Shown: positions 16,924 through 26,253, counted from the stretch's first letter. The stretch is DNA of 64,000 nt from Paenibacillus piscarius (GCF_022234545.1 NZ_JAIEUI010000010.1:139514-203513); one strand, 5' to 3'. Numbers and translations are program-made. The notes: generated from the sequence alone by a model not told the origin.

Positions 16924-18240
16924 CTAAGAACGCACAATTCCCTTTTGCCGGGCTTCGCGCAGCCATTTGGGATATTCGTTGAACAGACGGTCGTACAGCT
17001 CCTCGTCGCTGACTTCATCCATATCATCGAGCGCGAAGAAGTCGGCATTGTCCACTACACGCCCGCGCAGGTCGTCGAGCTCGCGGAGAACACCGTAATC
17101 AGCGTTGCCGATACCGACAAACTGCCAGAAGATATTATGCTTCGAGCTTTCGACCAGCAGCTTGGAGATCTTCGGCGTCTCATAGATGCCGCCGTCGCTG
17201 AAGAACACGACATATACCGGCAGGGGCCCCGGCTCCTCCTTCGTATATTTCTTGATCAGATCCGCCATAACCACCGGCTCATTGTTCCCGATGCCCAGGC
17301 CGCCGAACATCTTCGGTCCCGGGTATGTGTTCTTCACATAATCTTCATAGCCGTGTTCATTCACGCTCGGCATCCGCTTGCATTTGGTGGCGAAGAACCA
17401 GACGTCCATCTCTCCGTCATCGTCCATGCTGGCTGCCACGGCCAGTACCCGTTCAAAGGCCCGCTGCACCACACCCTTCGCATACAGCCCCGACATTGAG
17501 CCGGACGCATCGAACACCACTGCCACCCTCGCCTTCTCCTGGTCCAGGTTCTTCTTGCGCAGCGAAATGCTCACCTTTTGCTTCAGGAGATCGATCTTCG
17601 TCAGGTTCAGAGCCGGCTTTGGCGCAGTATTATGTACGGCTTCTGCTGAAGCACCGCTGAATGCGGCAGCAGCTTCCTTATGGCCCGCTGCCGGCTCTGC
17701 TGCTGCTCCATCATCCTCCTCTACCTCTACCCCATGGGCCTCTGCCAGCGGCTTCAATCCGCCATGGAAGCCCCGGCCAACCGCTCTGAGCTTGAAGCCT
17801 CCGCCGTGGCGGTACAGCTCGGCCAGCACCAGCGAGGTCTCAGCATTGGCTTCACTGATCTCATAGACCAGCTCCGTCCCGTTGCCGGCCGCGCTGATTC
17901 TTGCGCCCCTGACGTCAGCGAAGGTTCCCGGTCCATCCAGTGTCGCCGCGAAGACACATTTGGCAACCGCTGATCTCTGTAGTGCATTCAGATCGATCAC
18001 GAATTCTCCGCTGTATTTGTCGATTGAATTGAACACCACCATCCGCTCAGGATCGGAAGTCTGATTATAGAATACAAAAAAATCATCAGACGCCACCTTC
18101 CCGTTCTCCCCTACCATGAAGCAGCTGATGTCCAGAACCGCAGGGGAGCTGCTGCACGATATTTTGACAGTCGCCTGTGCAGCCGCCTCATCCAGCTTGG
18201 CATTCGAACCGCTTACAAGCCTAATGATATTTGGATTCAT
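16924..18240 (-). CDS. TerD domain-von Willebrand factor A fusion protein (TerF-like)
   Basis: This 438-residue cytoplasmic protein has an N-terminal TerD domain (residues 1-165; GENGKVASDDFFVFYNQ and DLNALQRSAVAKCVF are typical), an acidic alanine-rich linker (170-210), and a C-terminal VWA domain with a MIDAS site DASGS at 244-248 (VVFDASGSMSG). The arrangement is that of TerF of the tellurite/stress (ter) systems. The start is ATG with AGGAG nine bases upstream. No other ter gene is seen nearby, so it stands alone. Role inferred: calcium- or metal-binding stress protein. Confidence 0.92.
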   Translation of the reverse strand: MNPNIIRLVSGSNAKLDEAAAQATVKISCSSSPAVLDISCFMVGENGKVASDDFFVFYNQTSDPERMVVFNSIDKYSGEFVIDLNALQRSAVAKCVFAATLDGPGTFADVRGARISAAGNGTELVYEISEANAETSLVLAELYRHGGGFKLRAVGRGFHGGLKPLAEAHGVEVEEDDGAAAEPAAGHKEAAAAFSGASAEAVHNTAPKPALNLTKIDLLKQKVSISLRKKNLDQEKARVAVVFDASGSMSGLYAKGVVQRAFERVLAVAASMDDDGEMDVWFFATKCKRMPSVNEHGYEDYVKNTYPGPKMFGGLGIGNNEPVVMADLIKKYTKEEPGPLPVYVVFFSDGGIYETPKISKLLVESSKHNIFWQFVGIGNADYGVLRELDDLRGRVVDNADFFALDDMDEVSDEELYDRLFNEYPKWLREARQKGIVRS

Positions 18241-18303
18241 GATTGCACACTCCTACACTCTCAATTATTGAATGACATAGATTCGTATAACGCCTTCATC
18301 TGC

Positions 18304-18344
18304 AAAAAGAGCAGACAATTCCTCCACCAAGGATATGTCTGCTC
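18304..18344 (-). terminator. Rho-independent terminator of ctc
   Basis: On the minus strand GAGCAGACA pairs with TGTCTGCTC, with an inner TCCT/AGGA stem, followed by TTTTT. It lies about 80 bp after the ctc stop. Confidence 0.88.
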
Positions 18345-18420
18345 CTGCTTCAACAAGATTATGGCTCCCTAACAGGCGAGCTTACGGTTATATAAGACGT
18401 CAACGCACGGGAACTGAAGC

Positions 18421-19035
18421 TTATTCTTCCGGCTTGGCTTCTTCGGCGGACTCCTCTGCTGCAGGCGCGGCAGTGTCTCCAGCCTCCGGCTCTTCCATCA
18501 CAAGAGGTGGCGAGATCCGCACAATCAGCGTATCTTCCGGGGTCAGGATCTCCCAGCCTTCATGCTTCGGCAGATCCGATACGAGCAATTGATCGCCGAT
18601 ATCCAGCCCGCTGATATCTACTTCAAACGTCGGCTCCAGCTTGTCCGGCAGGGTACGGATATCCAGCTCATACAGCTCAACCTGCTGGACGCCGCCGCTC
18701 TTCACTCCGACCGGATCTCCGGTGAAATGGAAGGCAACCTTGGTGTCGAGCTCCGCCTTCATATCAATCTGCTGAAAGTCAACATGCAGCAAGGTACGGG
18801 ACAACGGCTGGCGCTGGAATTCGTGAATTACGGCATTCTTGGAGCCTGCACCCGGCAGCTCTACCTTCAGGATCGCACGGGGGTTTTTGCTGAGAATCTC
18901 ATTTAAGGTTTTGGCATCTGCTGAAAAGGACTGGGTATCTGAACCTGCACCGTAGACAACGACGGGTACGAAACCTTGGCGGCGCTGGGAAGAAGCCGAG
19001 CCGGATCTTTCTGTCAAGCGTACTGTGGTATTCAT
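18421..19035 (-). CDS. ctc: 50S ribosomal protein L25 / general stress protein Ctc
   Basis: The 204-residue protein has an N-terminal L25 5S-rRNA-binding domain (VRLTERSGSASSQRRQGFVPVVVYG) and the C-terminal TL5 beta domain, ending in an acidic alanine-rich tail. It binds 5S rRNA in the large subunit; in Bacillus the gene is stress-induced. The start is ATG 19035, seven bases after AGGAGG. A sigma-A-like promoter lies about 165 bp upstream, and a terminator-type hairpin lies in the leader between them. Confidence 0.93.
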   Translation of the reverse strand: MNTTVRLTERSGSASSQRRQGFVPVVVYGAGSDTQSFSADAKTLNEILSKNPRAILKVELPGAGSKNAVIHEFQRQPLSRTLLHVDFQQIDMKAELDTKVAFHFTGDPVGVKSGGVQQVELYELDIRTLPDKLEPTFEVDISGLDIGDQLLVSDLPKHEGWEILTPEDTLIVRISPPLVMEEPEAGDTAAPAAEESAEEAKPEE

Positions 19036-19133
19036 GATATTTCCTCCTAATGGTTTTTTAGCACTGCACCTATTATCCGGGGAAGCAGGCAAGCCGCCCC
19101 GCAGGCACAGGCCAAGTAGTGTCAGCATTGCTG

Positions 19134-19177
19134 CAAAAAAACAAAGACCAATTAGATGTCTTAAGTCTAATCAGTCT
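19134..19177 (-). terminator. Terminator hairpin inside the ctc leader
   Basis: On the minus strand AGACTGATTAGA pairs over 12 bp (two G-U pairs) with TCTAATTGGTCT around a 9-nt loop, followed at once by a U-rich run (TTGTTTTTTT). It lies downstream of the predicted ctc promoter and about 100 bases before the ctc start, so ctc transcripts must pass it. It could be an attenuator or the terminator of the upstream transporter operon. Confidence 0.8.
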
Positions 19178-19208
19178 CTTATTAACCATATCTGCCTGCT
19201 TTGGAATC

Positions 19209-19237
19209 AGTATAGCACCGGGAAGACGGCAAGTCAA
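19209..19237 (-). promoter_or_regulatory. Predicted sigma-A promoter of ctc
   Basis: TTGACT, 17 bp, TATACT on the minus strand, between the transporter operon and ctc. The predicted transcript start is near 19202. Confidence 0.65.
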
Positions 19238-19277
19238 AATAGGGTAATCTTCAAATCCAAACCAAATTTATCAGTCA

Positions 19278-20243
19278 TTATACTAAATGACAGGCTACAA
19301 AATGGCCACCGCCGGCATCCCGGAACAGCGGAATCTCCGCTTTGCAGACCTCCAGAGCAAAGGGACAGCGGGTATGAAACTTGCAGCCTGAAGGAGGGTT
19401 TGCGGGGCTTGGAATATCTCCTGTCAGTACGATGCGTTCCCGCTTCAGCCGGGGAACCGGCACCGGAACAGCGGACAAAAGCGCCTTCGTATAAGGATGG
19501 AGCGGATGCCGGAATAGCTCATCCCTTGTTGCAGTCTCCACGATGGATCCAAGATACATCACACCTATTCGGTTGCATAAATGCTCCACCACGCTAAGAT
19601 CATGGGAGATGAATAAGTACGCCAGTCCTCTGCTCTGCTGCAGCTTGCTGAACAGGTTGATAATCTGCGCCTGAATCGACACATCCAGAGCCGACACCGG
19701 CTCATCCGCAACAATCAGGTCGGGATTCAGGATCAGCGCCCGGGCAATTCCGATCCGCTGGCGCTGGCCGCCGGAGAATTCATGCGGAAAGCGGTCGATA
19801 TGATACGCGGATAACCCGCAGGCCTCCAGCGCCTCCAGCACCAGGCTTCTGACCTCGGCCTTCGTGCATAGCCCATGGTCCAGCAGCGCTTCGCCTATGG
19901 CGTCGCCCACTCTAATCCGTGGATTAAGCGCACTGTACGGGTCCTGGAAAATCAGCTGCATCTGCGGCCGGATCAGCCGCATCTCCGCAGGAGACAGGCT
20001 GTGAATGTCTGTGCCCTTGAACCGGACCTCCCCGTCTGTCTTGTCCGTCAAGCGCAGAATGGTCCGCCCTACGGTGCTTTTGCCGCTGCCGGATTCCCCG
20101 ACCAGGCCGAAGGTCTCGCCCGGCCGGAGTGTGATGCTGACATCATCTACAGCCTTCACCTGTCCGGTCGCGCGGCCGAGCAGGCCCTGCTTCACCGGAA
20201 AATACTTCTTCAGATGCTTCACTTCCAGCAGCGCTTCAGACAT
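19278..20243 (-). CDS. Oligopeptide/dipeptide ABC transporter ATPase (OppF/DppF-like)
   Basis: The protein has about 321 residues. It shows Walker A (GESGSGKST), the ABC signature (FSGGQRQRIGIARAL), Walker B (DLIVADEPVSALDVS) and the C-terminal oligo/HPY region with four cysteines-type end (GCKFHTRCPFALEVC). It is the second ATPase of the transporter, working with the OppD-like partner. ATG 20243 has AGGAGG nine bases upstream and overlaps the OppD-like gene by 8 bp. It is the last gene of a five-gene operon. Confidence 0.95.
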   Translation of the reverse strand: MSEALLEVKHLKKYFPVKQGLLGRATGQVKAVDDVSITLRPGETFGLVGESGSGKSTVGRTILRLTDKTDGEVRFKGTDIHSLSPAEMRLIRPQMQLIFQDPYSALNPRIRVGDAIGEALLDHGLCTKAEVRSLVLEALEACGLSAYHIDRFPHEFSGGQRQRIGIARALILNPDLIVADEPVSALDVSIQAQIINLFSKLQQSRGLAYLFISHDLSVVEHLCNRIGVMYLGSIVETATRDELFRHPLHPYTKALLSAVPVPVPRLKRERIVLTGDIPSPANPPSGCKFHTRCPFALEVCKAEIPLFRDAGGGHFVACHLV

Positions 20244-21219
20244 AGACTTCCGCCTCCTCATACAGCCAGCAGGAGACCTTCTGCCCGTGGCCGGTCTCCT
20301 TCAGCATCGGCTGCCGGGACCGGCAGACCGGCATACAATGCCCGCACCGGTCATGGAAATAGCAGGACGGGGCAAGCGCAAGCGGGCTTGGCACCTGCCC
20401 GGGAATGGAATAGAGCTCCTCCAGGCGCTGGCCCATCACAGGCTTCGACTTCAGCAGCCCGCGTGTATACGGATGCTGCGGATTCTGGAACAGCTCCACC
20501 ACTCCACCCTCTTCCACGATCTGCCCGGAGTACATGACGATCACATAATCCGCCATCTCGGCCACAACCCCTAAGTCATGCGTAATCAGCAGGATCGACA
20601 TCCCGGAATCTTCCTTGAGGCTGCGCAGCAGGTCCAGAATCTGCGCCTGAATCGTCACATCCAGCGCCGTGGTCGGCTCATCGGCAATCAGCAGCTTGGG
20701 GCTGCAGGAGACCGCTATGGCAATCATAATCCGCTGGAGCATACCGCCGCTCAGCTCATGCGGGTAGCTCGCCATAATCTGTTCCGGGCGGGATATCCCG
20801 ACCTGGGTGATCAGCTCAAGCGCACGGGCCCGGGCCTGCTTCTTGTTCATTCGGAGATGAACAGACAGCGGCTCCATAATCTGCTCGCCAATTCTCATGA
20901 CCGGATTAAGGGAGGACATCGGCTCCTGAAAAATCATCGCAATCTCATGGCCGCGGATGCTGCGCAGTGCATTTTTGTCCAGGCGCAGCAGATCCTCTCC
21001 CTGGAAGCCGATACGCCCTCCGGTGACTTTACCGCCTGGCTCCTCTACAAGGCCCATAACCGACATGGCCGTGACGCTTTTCCCGCAGCCGGATTCACCG
21101 ACAATGCAGACCGTTTCGCCTCTGCCGATCTTGAAGCTGACGTTATCCACCGCCCTTACAGTGCCTTCTTCCGTGAAGAATTCGGTGCTTAGACCGTCTA
21201 TATTCATTACAGGCTCCAT
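20236..21219 (-). CDS. Oligopeptide/dipeptide ABC transporter ATPase (OppD/DppD-like)
   Basis: The 327-residue ATPase has Walker A (GESGCGKSVT), signature LSGGMLQRIMIAIAV, Walker B (LLIADEPTTALDVT), and a cysteine-containing C-terminal oligopeptide region (SCYFHDRCGHCMPVC). The start ATG 21219 has AGGTGG eight bases upstream; GTG 21231 is an alternative. It energises import of peptides or another SBP_bac_5 ligand such as nickel or opines; the exact substrate cannot be read from the sequence. Confidence 0.95.
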   Translation of the reverse strand: MEPVMNIDGLSTEFFTEEGTVRAVDNVSFKIGRGETVCIVGESGCGKSVTAMSVMGLVEEPGGKVTGGRIGFQGEDLLRLDKNALRSIRGHEIAMIFQEPMSSLNPVMRIGEQIMEPLSVHLRMNKKQARARALELITQVGISRPEQIMASYPHELSGGMLQRIMIAIAVSCSPKLLIADEPTTALDVTIQAQILDLLRSLKEDSGMSILLITHDLGVVAEMADYVIVMYSGQIVEEGGVVELFQNPQHPYTRGLLKSKPVMGQRLEELYSIPGQVPSPLALAPSCYFHDRCGHCMPVCRSRQPMLKETGHGQKVSCWLYEEAEVYV

Positions 21220-21231
21220 CGATATGGCCAC

Positions 21232-22155
21232 CTACCTCTTCTGTTTAGGATCAAGGACGTCTCTGAGGCCGTCACCAAAGATATTAATCGCAATCACCGT
21301 GGCAAAAATCGACAGTCCCGGCGGAATCCACAGCCATGGCCGGTTCTGGAAATCAAGAATATTGTTCGCTGCGTCAATCATATTGCCCCAGGTCGGAGTA
21401 GGAGGCATAACCCCCAGGCCGAAGAAGCTCAGCACCGACTCACTGAGAATGGCGCCCCCGATATTCAGCGTAGCCATAACGATCAGCAGCGGAACAATAT
21501 TAGGCAGCAGATGGTGCACCAGCTTCCTGCGGTCACGCAGCCCCAGCACCACGGCCGCCTGCATGAATTCGCGTTCCCGCAGGCTCAGCATCTGGCCCCG
21601 CACCATTCTTGCCAGCCCCGGCCAATTCACAATACTCAGCATCAGCATGACGATATACATCCGGTAGTCCGTCGGAATCTTCCATTCCGAGAGCAATGCA
21701 CCGAAGATGAACAGCAGCGGCAGACCGGGAATGGTCATCAGCAGATCGGCAATCCGCATAATGATCTGATCCAGCAGCCCCCCGTAATAACCGGCAATCG
21801 CCCCCAGCAGCGCTCCGAGAAATACCGACAGCAGCATGGAAGCAAGACCTACGGTCAGGGAGATGCGTCCGGCCTGCATCACCCGGGTCAGAATATCCCT
21901 GCCCAGCGCATCGGTGCCCAACCAATGCTTCAGACTCGGAGCTTTGTTCATGAATGCCATGTTGATTTTGTTATCTGTATAAGGCGAGAAGAACGGACCG
22001 ATGAAGCATAACACAAACATAAAGACAACCACCGCGAACCCGGCAACAGCCAGCTTATTATGCCTAAGCCTCCGCAAGGATTGCCTCAGCAGGGAGGATT
22101 TGCGCAGGCCGGGGCGGGGTCCCTCCATTTCTTTTACTCTGAGATCAGTTGCCAT
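21232..22155 (-). CDS. Peptide ABC transporter permease (OppC/DppC-like)
   Basis: The 307-residue inner-membrane permease has about six hydrophobic helices. It has the OppC N-terminal domain (RLRHNKLAVAGFAVVVFMFV) and the ATPase-coupling loop EFMQAAVVLGLRDRRKLVHH. The start ATG 22155 lies behind GGAGGGGAG. It forms the pore together with the OppB-like protein. Confidence 0.94.
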   Translation of the reverse strand: MATDLRVKEMEGPRPGLRKSSLLRQSLRRLRHNKLAVAGFAVVVFMFVLCFIGPFFSPYTDNKINMAFMNKAPSLKHWLGTDALGRDILTRVMQAGRISLTVGLASMLLSVFLGALLGAIAGYYGGLLDQIIMRIADLLMTIPGLPLLFIFGALLSEWKIPTDYRMYIVMLMLSIVNWPGLARMVRGQMLSLREREFMQAAVVLGLRDRRKLVHHLLPNIVPLLIVMATLNIGGAILSESVLSFFGLGVMPPTPTWGNMIDAANNILDFQNRPWLWIPPGLSIFATVIAINIFGDGLRDVLDPKQKR

Positions 22156-22168
22156 GAGAACTCCCCTC

Positions 22169-23122
22169 CTATAACCGGACACGCGGATCAGCCACCCGGT
22201 ACAGAATATCCGATAGCAGGGTCCCGGTGACGGTCAGAATAGCCAGAAACATGGTAAAGCCCATCAGCAAGGGATAATCCCTTAACCCGAACGACTTCAT
22301 ATACAATTGCCCGATCCCCGGCCAATTGAAGATCTGCTCGATAATAATCGAGCCTCCGAACAGGGCGGGCAGCTCGAAGCCAACCAGCGTAATCGCCGGC
22401 AAAAGCGCATTGCGCAGCGCATGCGAGAACAGCACCTTTCGCTCCTTGAGCCCTTTTGCACGGGCTGTCCGGATGTAGTCCTGCTTGAGCACATCGATCA
22501 TATTACTGCGGAAGTAGCGGGTTAATGAACCCAGTCCAAGCAGCGTCATTACAATGACCGGCAGCGTCATATGCTGCACCACTTCCTTGAAGTAGGCGAA
22601 GCCTGCCGCGGTGCTGCCCGTAGTCGTCATCCCGCCCGGCGGCAGCCACTTCAGATCGACAGCCATTATCTTGATCAGGAACAGGCCGATGAAGAAGGAC
22701 GGCAAGGACATGGCCGCGAAGATCGCAATCATCACCAGCGTGTCGAACCAGGAATATTGCTTATAAGCAGAGATCACACCGATAATTACCGCGATAAGCC
22801 AAGTGAGGAAGGTAGAGACAGCCGCCAGCAAAAAAGAATTCCAGATATAATCACTGAACAGCTTAAGCACCGGCTTCTGCTGGGCAAGTGAATATCCGAA
22901 ATCCCCGTGGAAGGCATTGCTCATCCAGGTCCAGTAGCGTTCCAGCACCGGCTTGTTCAGGCCGTAGATCTCCCGCAGCTCCGCTTTGCGTTCTGCCGTC
23001 AGCTTGATGTTTCCGGTAATGAAATCCCCCGGCGTAAGGGCATAGAGACAAAAGATCAGCAGCGAAGCCGCAAAGAGGATGATCAGCATATACAGCATTC
23101 TTTTAGTCAGATAAGCGCTCAT
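22169..23122 (-). CDS. Peptide ABC transporter permease (OppB/DppB-like)
   Basis: The 317-residue permease opens with an N-terminal helix (YLTKRMLYMLIILFAASLLI). The coupling loop reads DYIRTARAKGLKERKVLFSH, and the family-typical end is DPRVRL. ATG 23122 has AAGGAG six bases upstream and is preferred over in-frame ATGs further up. The OppC-like gene starts 13 bp downstream. Confidence 0.94.
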   Translation of the reverse strand: MSAYLTKRMLYMLIILFAASLLIFCLYALTPGDFITGNIKLTAERKAELREIYGLNKPVLERYWTWMSNAFHGDFGYSLAQQKPVLKLFSDYIWNSFLLAAVSTFLTWLIAVIIGVISAYKQYSWFDTLVMIAIFAAMSLPSFFIGLFLIKIMAVDLKWLPPGGMTTTGSTAAGFAYFKEVVQHMTLPVIVMTLLGLGSLTRYFRSNMIDVLKQDYIRTARAKGLKERKVLFSHALRNALLPAITLVGFELPALFGGSIIIEQIFNWPGIGQLYMKSFGLRDYPLLMGFTMFLAILTVTGTLLSDILYRVADPRVRL

Positions 23123-23192
23123 GAATGGCTCCTTAGGATTCATCCTCCTGCCTGCACCGACCTTGTGACGCAGACAGGAGATGAACAATTCG

Positions 23193-24947
23193 TTATTTCA
23201 GAGTCCAGTTAGGCAGACTGCCGGCAAGACCGATGAACGGGCTGACCGAGAGATTCTCAATGCGGCCGTTATAGGCGTATACCGTTTTTTTGTAATTGGT
23301 AAAAATGACCGGCAGCTCGTCGTTGAATAGCTGATACAGCTCTTTATAGACTGCTTTGCGCTGTTCAATATCCGTCGTAGCCAGCGCTTTGTTGTACAGC
23401 TCAGTGAACTTCGGGTTGTCATAGTCCGTGATCTCACCGTCGAAGAACTGCATGAAGCCATCCGCCGGATCGGTCAGCATACTGGTGGAGAAGGAGACAA
23501 GATCATAGTCCCCGCTCTCCGTCTTCGAGACCAGCGAATTGAAGTCGGCGAAGATCTCCGGCTGGAAGTCGATGCCGAGCGCCGCGAAGTTCTCTTTGGC
23601 GACCGCTATGAAGATGTCTGAGCTCTTGCTTTTGCTGGCCAGATAATGGATGCTGAGCGGCTTGCCGTCCTTCTCGCGGATACCGCCTGCCCCTACCGTC
23701 CAGCCGGCTTCATCCAGCAGCTTCTTCGCCTGCTCAGGATCATATTTGTAAGGGTTAATGCCCTCCTCAGTGTAGGACCAGGAGATCGGAGAAGCAGGAA
23801 TGTTGGCTATTGCCCCCGCACCTTCGGCCGCGTCCACATAGATGCTCTGCCGGTCCAGCCCGTAGACAATCGCTTGTCTGACCCGCTTATCCTTGAGCTG
23901 CTCATGCTTCAGGTTAACCTGCATATAACCATAAGTGCTTGGGGTATACGGGAGAATATTGACATAACCGAGCTGCTTCAGCTTCGTGATATTTTCTTCA
24001 GTCGCAGGAAAAGAGGCATAGTCTACCTCACCCGTCTCAAGGAACTGCCAAGCATCCCCTGAGGTGGTTTTGTAGATAAAATGCTCTGTCTTAGGCTTGC
24101 CCTTGAAGTAATTCGGGTTGGCAACCAGCCGGACCTCCTGCCCGGGAATGAACTTCTCCAGCGTATACGGGCCATCGCCCAGCGGCTTCTCATGCAGCTT
24201 CTTGATATATTCGAGCTGGCCGAATTTGTAGTCCTTGCCATAGTAGGCCTTAGACAGCACGTTGGAGCCTAGTGTCACCAGCGCCGTGGCATTGGGCTGC
24301 TCCAGTGTAACGGAAAGGGTCTGCGGATCGATAATCCGGATGCCCTCCACCGTCTTGGCCGTTCCGGCCTTGTAAGCCTCCCCGCCCTTCACCTTCAGCG
24401 AGGGAAGCGAAGAGCCTCCGTCATAGGCTTTGTCGTACTGGAGGGTCCAGGTGAACGCCACATCCTCCGCAGTGAGCGGCGAGCCGTCGCTGAACTTCAG
24501 ATCCTTGCGCAGATGGAACGTATATGTAAGCTGATCGTCCGACACCTCCCAGCTCTCGGCCAGCTCCGGTGTTGGCACCCCTTTGTCATCCACTGTTACC
24601 AGCGATGCATAGAGCAATGAGGAGACATTCCCGTCATAACCGCTTTCCTGGAAATAAGGCGTGAAGGCCCCGCTGGGATCGGTAAGGCCTACGATGATGG
24701 TATCGGTGCGTTTCTGCGCGGCTGCCGGCAGCTTCGTAAGATCGGTTGCCGTAAAAGGCTCACTAAGGGCACCGGCAGGCACAACCGCCGGGGACGCAGA
24801 GGCTGCTGCATTAGCTGAAGCATCCGGAGCAGAAGCTGCAGGAGTGCCTGTGGACGCCGCTTCCGGGCTACTGTTATCAGAGCAGGCGGACAATAGCAGC
24901 GAAGCTGCCAGGAATAAGGAGGACAACACGAACGTACTTTTTCTCAT
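23193..24947 (-). CDS. ABC transporter substrate-binding lipoprotein, SBP_bac_5 family
   Basis: The 584-residue extracellular binding protein has a lipoprotein signal with lipobox LLSAC (Cys22), then an Ala/Ser/Pro linker to about residue 65. The mature part is of the SBP_bac_5 type (YTFHLRKDLKFSDGSPLTAEDV is the family signature). It captures the ligand for the downstream permeases and ATPases. The ribosome site is weak (AGAGATGA). A strong promoter with flanking inverted repeats precedes it. Confidence 0.95.
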   Translation of the reverse strand: MRKSTFVLSSLFLAASLLLSACSDNSSPEAASTGTPAASAPDASANAAASASPAVVPAGALSEPFTATDLTKLPAAAQKRTDTIIVGLTDPSGAFTPYFQESGYDGNVSSLLYASLVTVDDKGVPTPELAESWEVSDDQLTYTFHLRKDLKFSDGSPLTAEDVAFTWTLQYDKAYDGGSSLPSLKVKGGEAYKAGTAKTVEGIRIIDPQTLSVTLEQPNATALVTLGSNVLSKAYYGKDYKFGQLEYIKKLHEKPLGDGPYTLEKFIPGQEVRLVANPNYFKGKPKTEHFIYKTTSGDAWQFLETGEVDYASFPATEENITKLKQLGYVNILPYTPSTYGYMQVNLKHEQLKDKRVRQAIVYGLDRQSIYVDAAEGAGAIANIPASPISWSYTEEGINPYKYDPEQAKKLLDEAGWTVGAGGIREKDGKPLSIHYLASKSKSSDIFIAVAKENFAALGIDFQPEIFADFNSLVSKTESGDYDLVSFSTSMLTDPADGFMQFFDGEITDYDNPKFTELYNKALATTDIEQRKAVYKELYQLFNDELPVIFTNYKKTVYAYNGRIENLSVSPFIGLAGSLPNWTLK

Positions 24948-25017
24948 AACATCATCTCTTTTCTCACAATTTAATAAATTCTAATAATTCCTACCCACTA
25001 AGTATGAATAAAGACCG

Positions 25018-25066
25018 GTAGTTCACATTATAGAAAGTAAACTCAGTTCTGTAAATAGAGAACTAC
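25018..25066 (-). promoter_or_regulatory. Promoter of the oligopeptide operon with flanking inverted repeats
   Basis: On the minus strand TTTACA (25055-25050), 17 bp, TATAAT (25032-25027). The promoter is bracketed by GTAGTTC (25018-25024) and GAACTAC (25060-25066), and an inner AGTTCT/AGAACT pair with 8-bp spacing overlaps the -35. These are candidate operators. Confidence 0.7.
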
Positions 25067-25108
25067 AAAAAAATTCTCCGACAGCAGAATAAAACTAGTG
25101 AATCACAG

Positions 25109-25150
25109 CAAAAAAGCCAAAATCTTCTCTTTCGCGGAGAAGACTTTGAC
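25109..25150 (-). terminator. Terminator of the ArsR-like regulator gene
   Basis: On the minus strand a 14-bp stem (GTCAAAGTCTTCTC with GAGAAGATTTTGGC, two G-U pairs) with a 7-nt loop is followed by TTTTTT. It separates the regulator from the transporter operon. Confidence 0.85.
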
Positions 25151-25199
25151 TTCCGGTTAAACGTTCAAGTAAGGCTGAGAATCTAAACGGTGTGCGCTG

Positions 25200-26102
25200 T
25201 TATTTCAGATATGCTGACAGCTGCTCATTCATCTGCTGAATGCCCTCCAGCCGCAGACTGTACGCCGTGACATTCTCCCCCTCGATAAAAGCATTCAGCA
25301 GACCGGCACTCCGCAGGCTGGTAATATGGTCATGCACAATCCCTTTGGACAGACCTGCCTGCCTGGCAATCTCCGTGAAGGATTTGCGTTCACCGCCCAG
25401 CGATTTGAGAATCCGGAGCCGGCTCTTCTCGCCCAGACTGCGGAGTGTCCGGTGCATAGCGGGTGAAATCTCTTCTTCCGGCACCTGGATTCTTGCGGCA
25501 TAATGACATATCGTCAGGTCACCATAGCTGTACAGGATATTGATCGGCTGAAAATGAAACTGCGGAATCAGCACCAGCCTGCGCAGACCGCTGCCCGGCA
25601 AGAAATAAAATCCGTTCGTGGTCTGGTTCACAAATTCGGCAACCGGGCTCCCCTTCAGCATCCCCCTCCGCTCCTCCGTATGCTGCTGCAGCTTGTCCAA
25701 GATCACCGGATTGCAGCTGCTGAAGTATTGCCGGTTCCACTCCGACAGCAGGAAGACCATGCGGCTGCGGTAGAGCTCCATTTGGACAGGAAACTGACTG
25801 ACATGACTGCCAAGAGTCTCATACATCTCCCCAACGGACAAGCCGTCCAGCCAGTCCAGCACACTGCCTACACTTTGTTTGTCAGGACACAGATGGATGA
25901 GCAGATTAAACAGCTTCCAATCATTATCCAGCTCCGTCTCCTCTAATGCTTCCAGCAGCTCCGGGCTCAAACGGCCTGACACCTCCGCTGCCCAGGACAT
26001 GCCGAGATCGATCTTTTTACTCCCCTTCTTGCAGATGAACGTATGTATGCTGCTTATTAATTCGTATACCGGATGAAAAAGAACCTCTGCCTTATAATCC
26101 AT
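25200..26102 (-). CDS. ArsR-like winged-helix transcriptional regulator
   Basis: The 300-residue protein has a C-terminal ArsR-type winged helix (SLGEKSRLRILKSLGGERKS, EIARQAGLSKGIVHDHITSL) and a long N-terminal part of unknown fold that may bind a ligand. The start ATG has AGGGGG seven bases upstream. It lies immediately upstream of the peptide-type transporter operon in the same direction and is the natural candidate to control it; this is inferred from position. Confidence 0.87.
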   Translation of the reverse strand: MDYKAEVLFHPVYELISSIHTFICKKGSKKIDLGMSWAAEVSGRLSPELLEALEETELDNDWKLFNLLIHLCPDKQSVGSVLDWLDGLSVGEMYETLGSHVSQFPVQMELYRSRMVFLLSEWNRQYFSSCNPVILDKLQQHTEERRGMLKGSPVAEFVNQTTNGFYFLPGSGLRRLVLIPQFHFQPINILYSYGDLTICHYAARIQVPEEEISPAMHRTLRSLGEKSRLRILKSLGGERKSFTEIARQAGLSKGIVHDHITSLRSAGLLNAFIEGENVTAYSLRLEGIQQMNEQLSAYLK

Positions 26103-26253
26103 GTCTATACCCCCTGATGCAACTTCTTGTCTTTACAGCGTTAGTGCCATAATCATATCATATTATTCCCTGATCCTTCTTTCGCTTTCTCGCTTTTTGC
26201 CGGACAGGGTAGTAAAATAAAGGCACATTACCGGAATGGAGTGAGGTTATAAG

